Under the pieces are notes generated by a model, which was given only the letters and a program-made list of their open reading frames with translations, was not told the DNA's origin and made no database searches. The translations under genes were made by a program, and so were the position numbers. A DNA stretch of 64,000 nucleotides. Origin: Anthoceros angustus (Eukaryota > Streptophyta > Anthocerotopsida > Anthocerotales > Anthocerotaceae). The number at the start of each line of letters is the position of its first letter. The first letter of the stretch is position 1. This document shows, in pieces, positions 1 through 9,361 of this stretch. The stretch is taken from the NCBI GenBank assembly GCA_010909165.1, contig MU008194.1:536542-600541 (forward strand). The letters run 5' to 3'.

Positions 1-110
1 CATCATTGTCGTCCACCATTCCGCCCGCTGCTTCGCCCACTGCCTCGCCCGCCGCCTCGCCCGCCTGCCTCGCCTGCCTCGCCCGCTCCCATTCCCTGCT
101 TCAATTTTTC
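1..110. repeat. Low-complexity GC repeat
   Basis: Imperfect repeats of the type GCCTCGCCCGCC fill the first ~100 bases. They encode nothing convincing. The following ~1.2 kb (111-1331) contains short overlapping ORFs on both strands (for example around 393-741 and 836-1354), but none has a recognisable domain or a consistent coding pattern. I treat that stretch as unassigned. Confidence 0.6.
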
Positions 111-1331
111 CCATTTGGCTTATAAAATAATAATTACTCAATGAAAATACTTTATTAAAAATGGGATGATAACAGGATGCTCCGTGTTCAATTCCACCAC
201 CGCAGAAGAAGTTTTTCACGGCTAAAGAGGTACAACCGCACTTTGTTCCTTACCACCGCTTTGGCTCCCATTTTTAAGTCGTCGATGCCAAAGAAAGGAA
301 GAAGGGCCTGCAGATTTGACCTTCACTCAGTACGTTGAAAGAGTTGATTCAGAAATGTCTGTTCCGAAAAGGTGTTGCGGTGACCCCAGAATTTGTTTAG
401 TTACCTCAATTCATGGCTTCCGATTCTCACCGTGAAACATTTGTTGCAAGGCGTGCAAGCATATAGACTACAGCTACTTGGTAGTAGAGAGGCTTGCGCA
501 ACCAAAATAAGGGAGAGACTTTCAACTTGGCGGTTGAAACATCGAATGGTGTGTCAACTGCGGACAAGACAGAGGCTCGCATACATGACACAAGAGGATG
601 GACTCTTTTGTCGCCGGTGTATCGCCTTGCTAAGTGTGCTGCGTAACAAACATGATACAAAAGGATCTCACCTAGGCTCGCAACACCAAGCTGAAAAATG
701 AGCACAAACACGCAACTGTAGCAATAGCCACCGCAATCCATCCAGATCGATACCCAAGCTCAACGGTAATAAGGCATGTCGGTTGCACTTCAATCCAACC
801 AAAGCAAGTTGTTAGAACAAAGATGAAAACCACACATGCCTCGCCATTGCACCGAGTTCGTGGTCAAGGCATGGTTTGAAAGACAAGAAAAGCAATTGCG
901 TACAAGAAGAGGTTTGAAAGTCGCACATCACATTGCAGAGAGCATTAGGTCTCGCCTACATCGCAGCCCAAAATTGCTGCTTGTTCAGAGAAGGATAATA
1001 CTCTTGACCATAGTGAATGAATTGCATACCGCTGAGAGCCACTCGGCTCGTCGCATTGATGTAATGCAGTTGACCAACGACTGCAGGATCAACCCCAAAG
1101 CGCTTCACATCTCATGTACGAAGATGGTTGGTGTAATGTGCTGGCCAAATGAGGATGTGAATAATCCGAAGATGGAAGAGTCAGACATGTGCGAGACTTG
1201 GGTTCCACCACCCCACGTTGAAAATGGTGCATACAAACTAGAACCGTACACATGTCTTTGTGGTAGAGGTTGCCCCAAGGAGGTACATGTCCAGCACCTC
1301 CGAACAAAAGGAGAAGGAGATTGCCACAAGG

Positions 1332-2513
1332 GAACCCCGCATGCCATAGCTTAAATCTCCCAAACTTATCTATCCGAATGCAAGGAGCTCATAAGGCTTC
1401 CAGACGTTACCAAAATGAAAGGAGCACAATCCACCATGACCATGTGAGATATGAACAAACATATAACGATGACACCACTAAGCCCACTCACCAATTGCCC
1501 GACAGAGATAGTGTGCCAATCCCATCCGCCACCGGCCCAAAGCATGACAACTCCATTGCCGAATGCAAAACCATCAAATGGTGGTCAAGACGAAGGTGCC
1601 ATCAATGAACCGAGCGACAGCTCGAGATCGCCTTCAACCTCGACCTCACACCGAACGCAATATTGAAGCGAATGTGAAGTTCGGACTAGGAGGCGATCGA
1701 CATAGACATTGCAACTTGTTAATCTGGTACATTCCCATGACGAGGATGAATCGGCAAAGAGCGTACGCTTAGCCTTGATTAGATCCGAGACACCTCACAT
1801 ACTGAAGTTCACAAAATGATGCACACCGCCGCATAGTAGTCAACATCAACAATCCGCCCACTGTTTTGCTTTAGTTCGTCGGGATGCTCGGTCAGACCGC
1901 TATTCCAGACGATGAGCCTCCTCGAACCCCGCATGCCATAGCTTAAATCTCCCAAACTTATCTATCCGAATGCAAGGAGCTCATAAGGCTTCCAGACGTT
2001 ACCAAAATGAAAGGAGCACAATCCACCATGACCATGTGAGATATGAACAAACATATAACGATGACACCACTAAGCCCACTCACCAATTGCCGAGTAGTGT
2101 GCCAATCCCATCCACACGCCAAAGAAGCATGACAACTCCAGCTTTCGATGCAAAACCATCAAATGGTGGTCAAGACGAAGGTGCCATCAATGAACCGAGC
2201 GACAGCTCGAGATCGCTCTTCAACCTCGACCTCACACCGAACGCAATATTGAAGCGAATGTGAAGTTCGGACTAGGAGGCGATCGACATAGACATTGCAA
2301 CTTGTTAATCTGGTACATTCCCATGACGAGGATGAATCGGCAAAGAGCGTACGCTTAGCCTTGACCGTTAGATCCGAGACACCTCACATACTGAAGTTCA
2401 CAAAATGATGCACACTGCGCATATAGTAGTCAACATCAACAATCCCCACTGCTTTTGCTTTAGTTCGGATGCCCGGGTATCTCGCTATTCCAGACGATGA
2501 GCCTCCTCGAACC
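1332..2513. repeat. Two-copy tandem duplication, 592-bp unit
   Basis: The sequence starting GAACCCCGCATGCCATAGC at 1332 starts again at 1924, so the unit is 592 bp. Copy 1 is 1332-1923 and copy 2 is about 1924-2513. The copies match closely but differ by several short indels, for example near 1500-1530 versus 2090-2110 and near 1870-1900 versus 2460-2490. The right end of each copy (..CCTCGAACC) shares the motif CGAACC with the start, so the junction carries a few bases of homology. Short ORFs inside both copies do not keep frame and are not called genes. Confidence 0.85.
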
Positions 2514-3536
2514 GCCGGAGGTGGCGATCGATGATCCAGCGGTTGATAAATGAGGAGACACATACCATGCAAGCAGCACAATTTAACCTTGGCCAATTTT
2601 TGACCACATACTGCTGGGAACTTTACAAGCTGTTAGATTTCAGAAACAAAGAGTCCATGAGAAATCATGAGACACCAGGGATGGACAGTGATCCATAGCA
2701 GTGGACCATAGCAGGAGCGATAGCTGTATAGTAACCTTCCTTCGCAGCTTAGGACATTTGAGCCGGCTTTGGCATTGATGGAAGTCACCTCTGATGTAAA
2801 GCCCAAAGGGAAAATGCCTCCATCAAGCTTTCGCACCATGCTGAAGTGATTAAGCATCTTGTGGGTGTTCCAATGGCTTGATACCATCGGCACATCCACC
2901 TTCGAGGTCCAAATGCTCTACCAAGCAGTTCCATTTTGTGTATCTCTCTCATTTTTCTCCGGCCTTCAGTGAGAATTCGTCACCTAACTAACTCAAACTC
3001 AGACTTGGCGACTAAACGACATCGCGCAACCTCATCATCCTGCTCTCCCGAATTCATCGGCTTCCTTGCAACTATGGACGGATCACAACAAGGCACTCTC
3101 TGGCGGACCTCTGGCTCGCTCCTTGGTGGCTAATTCGGGCCGTGCACACTGCGCACACCGCGCAACAACGCAGCATCAATGCACCGACACCGAGCAGCAG
3201 TGCCTTCCATCCATGAGCCACGGCAGAAGGCAATTCGAGAGCACAAGGGTACCTAATCTCCGCCGCTTCTCCTTCTCCCGGTCTACAGTGTTGACTCCGA
3301 TTTCCGCAAGCACATCCTCCAGCACATTCTCGGAATCGGCTGCCCTCCAGAATCCGCTCCAAACCGGGCAGATCCGAGCTTAGGTCAGGAGCTTGCCGCA
3401 AGCACGAACTCCCAGTGTAGACAAGCTTGAGAAGAAAGGATCCTCGAAATACTGGATGCTTGCTGGTAGTCGTGATGGACGTCAGTGTTTTTCAAAGTGA
3501 TGTATATGTAAAAAAACACCTCCTATTCCGTAACAT
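2514..3536. other. Unassigned intergenic DNA
   Basis: About 1 kb without a recognisable gene. A 109-codon minus-strand ORF at 3072-3401 and a 105-codon plus-strand ORF at 3066-3383 overlap each other. Neither shows a domain, and both are probably chance ORFs in a moderately GC-rich stretch. Confidence 0.4.
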
Positions 3537-3600
3537 CTATTGGTCTAGTGGCTTGTCCAGTTGTGTAGGGTCGGGAGGTCTTGGGGTCGAACCTTTCTTT
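3537..3600 (+). repeat. tRNA-like (SINE-type) fragment
   Basis: TGGTCTAGTGG at 3541-3551 matches the Pol III A-box consensus (TRGYNNARNNG). GGGTCGAACC around 3584-3593 resembles a B box with one mismatch. The spacing of about 33 bases fits a tRNA-derived promoter. An A-run (3511-3516) lies just upstream and T-rich DNA follows. I see no full cloverleaf, so this is read as a tRNA-derived repeat head and not as a working tRNA gene. Confidence 0.4.
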
Positions 3601-4030
3601 CTCTACAACCCATTTTAACTATCCTCACCACACTCGGATATGCGAGACCCAGTCCGAGGGATGCATTGACGGAGCCGATCCTGCTAGGTCCGAACGGAAT
3701 CTAGGATCGGACGGAGCTGAGACAAGACAGGATCCTTAGGTCGAACGGACGGATGGGCTTCTCATCAACGAGACGGATGTGCTCATGAAGTGGGGGCCCG
3801 TTGGATTCGGCCTACCGCTAAGTTCGACAAGTTGAACGGACAGACTGCTGGATGCGGATGAAGCGCGTTAAGTGTATTCCATTGTTTACTAAATATCTGA
3901 TTAATTATATACTATATTGATTAAATTTAAAATTAATAATTGAGAATTAAAATTATTTGTTAAGAACTAAAATTACTCATTAAGAATTAACTGGACCTAG
4001 TCGTACCTAAATCCACACCAAACGAGGTAT
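3601..4030. other. Intergenic DNA with an AT-rich stretch
   Basis: The first half contains loosely repeated GGATCGGACGGA-type motifs (about 3650-3860). The stretch 3890-3990 is strongly AT-rich, with repeated short forms of AAGAATTAA and AAAATTA. No gene is visible. Confidence 0.4.
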
Positions 4031-4040
4031 GGCTCCGAAC

Positions 4041-4330
4041 CTAAGAAACAACGCCTTTTCCAACCGTTGTTTTGGAGCGTTGTTTTGAGGGACAAAATGT
4101 AGTAGTATAACCCTTCACTGACTCCCACGTCAGGAGGTTAGGGTACTCCCCCATCAAGTCTTTTACGCGCTTCTGTGACACAATCCTTGCTTTTGGATCC
4201 GGGTCACAATGCACGTATCTTCGCACTTTGATGCCACACTTTAGCACTGCCCAAGCCGCATCGATGCCTCCAAAGAGTTCCACGAGCACTATGCCGCCTT
4301 CCCGAGGTCGCCATGTGATGACCGGGTGTT
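4041..4330 (-). pseudogene. C5 cytosine DNA methyltransferase fragment (motif I) in a retroelement
   Basis: The minus-strand ORF (start region about 4330, stop near 4041) opens with a block reading VELFGGIDAAWAVLKCGIKV, then RRYV..D.D..ARIV. This is the layout of motif I and the following SAM-pocket strand of C5 cytosine methyltransferases of the DNMT3-like kind (F.GI....VLK..GI.V..Y...D). Only about 65 residues keep this character. The downstream Pro-Cys loop, ENV motif and target recognition domain are missing because the element is cut at about 4.04 kb. The preceding protease-like frame is offset by one base, so the original polyprotein is frameshifted here. What is seen is motif I. The methyltransferase assignment follows from family knowledge, and function is presumably lost. 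Confidence 0.6.
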
Positions 4331-5160
4331 TAGGTCACAAACAGGCTCAACCCTAGGCAAGAACTTACATAGTTCTCCCATAGGACACCGGGTCCTCTTG
4401 CACCATCCTCCATGCCTTTTGCACGGCTCATTGCTGCACCACTCCGTCCGACTGACTTGAAGAACCTCCTCTGAGGGTGGTTGCAACCCTAGCTTGTCTT
4501 CCTCCTCCTCGTCGAAATCCTCCATCAGGTCAGTTGCGGTTGTTAGACACACGCCAAGAGGTTCAAGCACGTATGGCGTGTCCTTCACCACGGCGCCAAA
4601 CACTGGGTAGACGCTGTTGGCAATGAGGTTCTCATGATCCTTGCCATGCAGCTGCAGAGGGATGCGGGCAATCCGTTCATCGGTTTTGCTCCAGCTTCTC
4701 CAGCCTGGTCGATAGTAGACTGTCTCCGTCCACAAATCCACCATGACTCTGTGTTTGTACAAAGCGTCCGCTCCCAAAGAAGACATCAAAAGTGTCTGAT
4801 CGACAAGCAAAGGTCGACAAAGGTGAAGTCATTGCTTGGTTTGAATGAAACCTTCAGCTTGTACCTTGTCACCCCAACACATGCTCCGTGGTCCACCGCG
4901 GTCGGATCTTCCACTTGGTTTCCTTCAACCTTTCTTGGTGGAGACCCAACGCTTCCTTCACTCTTCTTCCAACGATCACCGGTGTGCTCGGTGTCAATCA
5001 ACACCCTCCTTGGTGCGAATCCATTGATTTCAATGTGCCTCTCCCGATTGTTGACCAAAGCCACTCCCCTCGTGCGGCTTTCCACGAGATGCTTGGTTCG
5101 GAGGTCAGCAATGACATCATTGCTACTGTGGCAAATCTTGGACACTTGCTTCGTCTTCAA
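4300..5160 (-). pseudogene. Retropepsin-like protease region of the same element
   Basis: Two minus-strand ORFs in different frames (5160-4786 and 4810-4289) read as one decayed domain. The first contains INGFAPRRVLIDTEHTG, which resembles the retroviral-type aspartyl protease active-site strand with the usual D-T/S-G triad altered to DTE. About 100 residues later come a hydrophobic block (FTFVDLCLS) and LGADALYKHRVMVDLW. These match the C-terminal LLG.D.L....V..D pattern of gypsy proteases. A cysteine-rich stretch (about 4380-4450) with WCSNEPC and RCPMGELC follows before the methyltransferase-like part. The order is gag, protease, methyltransferase on the minus strand. The element is frameshifted and the active site is degraded. 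Confidence 0.5.
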
Positions 5161-5268
5161 GGGTTGTCAACATCCGCCGAGTCAAACCCCTGACTTCCTT
5201 CACGCTCAACCCCATGTCTTGTAGGCTGAAACATGGCATCTCCAGAAGCTTTTGTGCCATCGTCTCCG

Positions 5269-6862
5269 TCAGCAATCTGCGCATGGGTTTCTCCACATCG
5301 CCCACTGGACTTTGATGTTGCTCCCACAGTTGCTCCATGGCAATGGCTCAAGCGACTTTGGCATCTTGGCATAGGTTCGGAAGAGGATCCAAGCTTCCTT
5401 CCGTGTCTTCCGTGACCGCAGTGTCAAGACATCCTCTTCTTCCTCTCGAGCTATCTTCTCTCGTAGGCGCGGAGGTTTCTTCCTGCCCTTGGATCGGTCA
5501 CGATCGCCATGTATCAAGCTTGTGCTCATCTTCTTCGTCCTCGATGATGAGCTGCTCTCTCCTTGATCTTCGCCTTCCCTTCTCCAGCTTTGCGAGGCGT
5601 GCCACGTAGCTGTCCATCGTCTTCTTTGATGCTTCCCGTTTCTTTTGTCCACGGGACTTCGCCGGTGCCTCCTCCACGGCGCCTTTGCTCTTCGCTGATT
5701 TTGTGGATGAGGTTGACGCAGATGCATTGGCCGGGGTTGTTGCTCGATAACCCGTAGGCCGCAATTCCGGATGCTTCTCCCAACACGCCGCTTCATTGTG
5801 CCGTACCTCCCACCTAGGGCATGGCTCCTCACCCTTGACTCCTCCAGATGCATTGGCCGCCGTTTCGATAACCCGTAGGCCGCAATTCGGATGCTTCTCC
5901 CAACATGCCGCTTCATTGTGCCTGCACTCCCACCTAGGGCATGGCTCCTCACCCTTGACTCCTCCGAATGCATGCTCGCACTCATGAGGGAATGGTCCGT
6001 CCTCGGCACCTCACGCAGGGCTCGTCACTTGGGCTGTGGGCTGGCTTGTCTCGCCGAGCTCCTCCACTCGACCTCCGCGTCGGTCATGTCGTCCACCACT
6101 CCTACTTGTCTTGGAGTAATCACTTGCAAAGACGAGAGAAAGTGTCGGGCCCTATCTTGTCGACCATCTCGTACACTTCCTTGAGGGTGTAGTGTTGCCC
6201 CCGTCTTTGTGCACCGCTTGTTGCACCTTCATGCGCAGGCATATGGCAATGCAAGTACTTCTCTGCGGCCAGTCGGTCACTCATGATCTTGGTGTCACGT
6301 ACCAGCGGTCGATTCTTGATAAGCCATCTTGGCGGTCTCGCGACTTCATCTTGAAGTGTGTCGGCTCGGAGATCTTCTCATCCGTGCTTGCGAAACTCCG
6401 GTAGGAAGATGTCAAACATCTCTTGATGGGATCGTGCCCACTCGGTGCCACTGCTTGCCTTTGGTTCCGAGCTGCTACTCACTGGTCCTCCAGATGTGCC
6501 GCTCAACAACCTCGCCTTGTGCTCGCGATAGCACGCCAATGCTTCATCCCCAAGTACTTGGCATTTGGATGAAGCCGTATCGCTTCGTGTATCCGGTCTT
6601 CAATTCCATCTCCGCACACACCGCACTGCATTTCTCGATGAAGTCCTCCGGTGGCAAAATGTGCGTCTGTGAACAACTCCATTCGATCCTTGTCTCCTCC
6701 CATCTTGGCGACTCCAAGAGACAAGTCCTCCTCGCCGCTCACCGAGTTGTCCGGCACTAACGTGTCTTGTGTGTTGCCACTCACGGATCCTTCAAAGATT
6801 GTTGATTGTGTATTTGGGTTCCTCCGTGTCCTTCGCTGGTACCAAAATCGAGGTGTTCGCAC
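5269..6862 (-). pseudogene. Gag-like region of the minus-strand retroelement
   Basis: Minus-strand ORFs at 6862-6503 and 6009-5269 lie upstream of the protease-like region in the same direction. The proximal part is acidic (EGSVSGN, GEEDLSL). The distal part is rich in Arg, Lys and Glu (RDRSKGRKKPPRLREK, EEEEDVLTLRS) and ends with a helix-like WILFRTYAKMPKSLEPLPW. No zinc knuckle is visible. Position and composition suggest gag. The assignment is inference, because no domain is firmly recognised and the frame is broken between the two ORFs. Confidence 0.35.
5745..5985. repeat. ~120-bp tandem repeat, two copies
   Basis: CGATAACCCGTAGGCCGC occurs at 5745 and again at 5866. The following ~110 bases, through CACCCTTGACTCCTCC, repeat with a few differences. 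On the minus strand each copy encodes about 40 residues containing EESRVRSHALGG and GRSIR, so the gag-like protein carried an internal duplication. A third partial start (GATGCATTGGCCG) precedes the first copy. Confidence 0.75.
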
Positions 6863-7320
6863 TTCTCTCTCTTGGTCGGGACTTGAATTCGCTCGATGGA
6901 CTTCTTTGGTTGGTAGCTCCGTCCGGATCGAGTGTGTCGAGCATGCACTCCAGGCGGTTAGTGGCTAGATCAAACCCTTAATCAAGGTTAACACACCCCG
7001 CTATCTTAGATCGTGATTAGTGAAACCTCTAAGTATCTATGCATGTTAAATTGCATACAAATACTGCAGCCTATTTACAAAACTGGGTGAGTTGGATAGC
7101 AAAGGCATAAGAACTCCAGTTAAGCACCCCGGGTGGATCAAGACTGGATGGGGTGCCAACTAGAGGACTTTTGGACAGAAAGTGAAATCAAATGGACTGA
7201 TGACATACCCATGTCTATCCACTTCTCCTTATCCCTTGGAATCAGGGCCCAAGGTAAAATACTCTTGTTTCTCCTTGGTTGGTTGGCCTTAAAAGGCCAC
7301 CTATGAGCCTCATTCCTCTC
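6863..7320. other. Unassigned spacer
   Basis: No gene is recognised between the gag-like region and the low-complexity block. The stretch around 6980-7100 is moderately AT-rich. Confidence 0.3.
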
Positions 7321-7497
7321 CTTGGTATGGGCTTCTTGCCTCCTCTCCTTGGCCTTGGGCTCCTTCGCCTCCTCTCCTTGGCCTTGGACTTGGCTCCTTC
7401 GCCTCCTCTCCTTGGGCTTCTTCGCCTCCTCTCCTTGGCCTTGGACTTGGGCTTCTTCGCCTCCTCTCCTTGGCCTTGGACTTGGCTTCTTGCTTAA
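7320..7497. repeat. CTCCTTGGCCTTGG-type low-complexity repeat
   Basis: Repeats built from TCTCCTTGGCCTTGGGCTTCTTCGCC run for about 170 bp with spacings of roughly 27-57 bases. The open frames on both strands here only reflect the repeat composition. Confidence 0.7.
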
Positions 7498-7499
7498 AG

Positions 7500-7775
7500 A
7501 GCTAGCGTCGCCTCGCCTAGCCTCGCCTAGCACGCCTAGCATCGCCTAGGGTAGCTTAGCATCACCTAGCATCGCCTAGCGTCACCTAGCATTGCCTAGC
7601 ATTGCCTAGCACGGCCTAGCATCGCCTAGGGTAGCTTAGCATCACCTAGCATCGCCTAGCGTCACCTAGCATTGCCTAGCATCGCCTAGGGTAGCTTAGC
7701 ATCACCTAGCATCGCCTAGCGTCACCTAGCATTGCCTAGCATCGCCTAGCATCACACTAAGCCTAGCACGGCCTA
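7500..7775. repeat. 10-bp tandem array with 60-bp higher-order repeat
   Basis: Almost the whole block is a strict 10-bp repeat whose units end in CCTAGC or TTAGC (ATCGCCTAGC, GTCACCTAGC, ATTGCCTAGC, ATCACCTAGC). The six-unit block of 60 bp is identical at 7541-7600, 7621-7680 and 7681-7740, with two extra 10-bp units at 7601-7620. The register is kept exactly, with no indels in the core. Each unit contains CTAG. Confidence 0.9.
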
Positions 7776-7779
7776 TCTA

Positions 7780-8105
7780 GTGTACACACACGAGATCATA
7801 GCTTGTAACAACAGGGATCAACTGCGCTATGCTTACACACGAGGAGGGACATGGAAACCCAAGGTGCGCAAGTTCGAAGTTGGAGATTATGTCTACCTGC
7901 ATCGGAAGCCAGGCAACACCTTGGAGGTATCCACCAGCAGAGTCATCTTGCGGGTCGTGCGAGTAGGCAAAGATGGAGTGCTTGAGCTTGAAGGATCGAT
8001 GGCCGAAGATGGAAGGATCACCTCAAGAACTGTGCACCATGCCACTTATCCAATTTGGACCCTCAACTACGGCCTACAATGTGGCGTCCACCCAAAGACT
8101 TGGAG
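7780..8105 (+). pseudogene. Ty3/gypsy integrase C-terminal fragment
   Basis: The reading frame from 7780 contains KVRKFEVGDYVYLHRKPG, then VILRVVRVGKDGVLELEG. This matches the region after the integrase core in gypsy elements (GD.V.L........L.P...GP..V..), where a small SH3-like domain lies. The integrase catalytic core is absent upstream, where the 10-bp array abuts. The frame breaks within 8055-8110 and the downstream PHD finger continues in another frame. I read this as the 3' end of a truncated pol gene. Confidence 0.5.
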
Positions 8106-8255
8106 TGTCAGGTTTGTGGACGTATTGATGATGATGATGTGATGCTTCTTTGTGATCGGTGCAATAGGGGATACCACATGTTTTGTGTTCAACCACCTCT
8201 TGACGACATTCCAGGAAGATTGGTTTTGTGCACAATGCACTACATGAGGTGCGTC
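8106..8255 (+). pseudogene. PHD zinc finger (C4HC3) following the integrase fragment
   Basis: From 8106 the frame reads C-x2-C-x11-C-x2-C-x4-H-x2-C (CQVCGRIDDD, LLCDRCNRGYHMFCV), then QPPLDDIPG. The last part of the finger is in a shifted frame: the bases at about 8216-8240 read EDWFCAQC, giving the W-x-C-x2-C end of a PHD finger. A TGA stop comes two codons later. All eight zinc ligands are therefore present, but a small indel near 8215 separates ligands 1-6 from 7-8. PHD fingers of this sort read histone H3 tails. Here the finger sits where chromoviruses carry a chromodomain, so a targeting role is a reasonable inference. Alternatively it is the N-terminal domain of the broken ParB-like gene that follows. 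Confidence 0.7.
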
Positions 8256-8391
8256 GTATGTAGTCCTACTAATGATAATGTTCTGACTTGGAGTCTCACA
8301 TTATCAGGGGGGGATTGGTTTGCACCTATATACCTGCGTATTAGATTTGTTTGCTTGGTTGTTGGTCGAGGAAGTGCTTATATGAATTCAA

Positions 8392-8770
8392 GTGCTTATG
8401 GGGTTTGGCGATGGCATTCTGGCTGATGGCCCAGAGGCCGGTGGAACATATCCAGGCCCCGACAACGAAGACGTGGAAGAGGACGATGGGGCAGAGGTGG
8501 ATGCAACGGACCAAGGATTCGGGTCTGTCCATGGCACTCGAAGGGTTCAAGCTGTCAGTCCAGTTGCGGGTAGACCATCGAGGAAAAAGAGGGAAGGGAT
8601 TGAGAGTCTTGTGATCAGCGTGGAGGACCGGGTGGGAAGGTCACAAGTCTTGTGGCCAAAGCAGTTGCCACATGATGTCCGAGAGGGGCAAGAAGAGCTC
8701 CCAAAGTTCATAGAGAAGGCCAAGGACAGTGCTGTGGCCACGGATGACGACAGGCTAGCGATGATGAGGG
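8392..8770 (+). pseudogene. 5' part of an interrupted gene (acidic and Lys-rich region)
   Basis: The frame starting about 8392 runs through an acidic stretch (EDVEEDDGAEVDATD) and a basic patch (GRPSRKKREG). It continues through VLWPKQLPHDVREGQEELPKF to DDRLAMMR, where it meets the left end of the copia insertion at 8770. If the element and one copy of the 5-bp target duplication are removed, the frame continues without a shift into the sequence after 13407 for a further ~16 codons to a TGA at 13455. The product is not recognised. It leads into the ParB-like segment downstream. Confidence 0.45.
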
Positions 8771-9000
8771 TAAAGGAATACATGTGCTAGTTATTGATTA
8801 GGGTTTGGGTTATTTAGTCAAGTTAAGCTCTTAGCATTATATATGTCTTTTCATTAGGGTTACGTCATTTGGATAAGACACGTTGATTCATAAGTCTCTT
8901 TAGTTGTCTTTTCATACAACACATAAGTTTTATGTATGTTCTTGACACAATGTAATTATTATATATGTTTAATTGATCCGTATCTGCCTAAATTACGTTA
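8771..9000 (+). repeat. 5' LTR of copia element A
   Basis: 230 bp, beginning TAAAGGAATACATG and ending TAAATTACGTTA. By eye it differs from the 3' LTR at about six positions plus one indel cluster near the right end, so roughly 96% identity. A TATATAT motif at about 8838-8844 is a candidate promoter. The ends are TA..TA and not TG..CA. The flanking GAGGG repeats and the PBS fix both boundaries independently. Confidence 0.92.
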
Positions 9001-9012
9001 TGGTATCAGAGC
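9001..9012 (+). promoter_or_regulatory. Primer binding site of copia element A
   Basis: TGGTATCAGAGC is complementary to the internal part of the initiator methionine tRNA used by plant Ty1/copia elements. It directly abuts the LTR. Confidence 0.92.
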
Positions 9013-9361
9013 ATTAGATGCAGATCGCATTCTAGTGAATGCACATTGTAAAATGCATTGAAAAAGATGCATTTGCATATAGTTTCTGTTGTTTTTGATT
9101 TAGAAAAATGCTTTCTTGATCAAGAAAATAGAAACATAAAGAAAGTGCTTTGTGTTGCTTTATTTCTATAGATGCTCTTATAATTTCTAGCAGATTAGGG
9201 GAGTAATCCTAGCGCATCTCCTCTGATTTGCTACCCTAGCAAAATCAGATGAAGTGCACTAGGACAACTACCTGATCTGCAGGTAGATTATTAGAGGCAT
9301 ATCTATAAAATCAAAAATGTTGAAACAGACTTTCTAGCAACACAAAAATTTGGCCCCATGA

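Noticed and set aside
393-741. Pair of ~100-codon ORFs on opposite strands
   Set aside because: They overlap almost fully, have no domains, and the flanks give no support for either.
7500-7775. CRISPR-like appearance of regular short repeats
   Set aside because: There are no unique spacers, the period is 10 bp, and the genome is eukaryotic. It is a simple tandem array.
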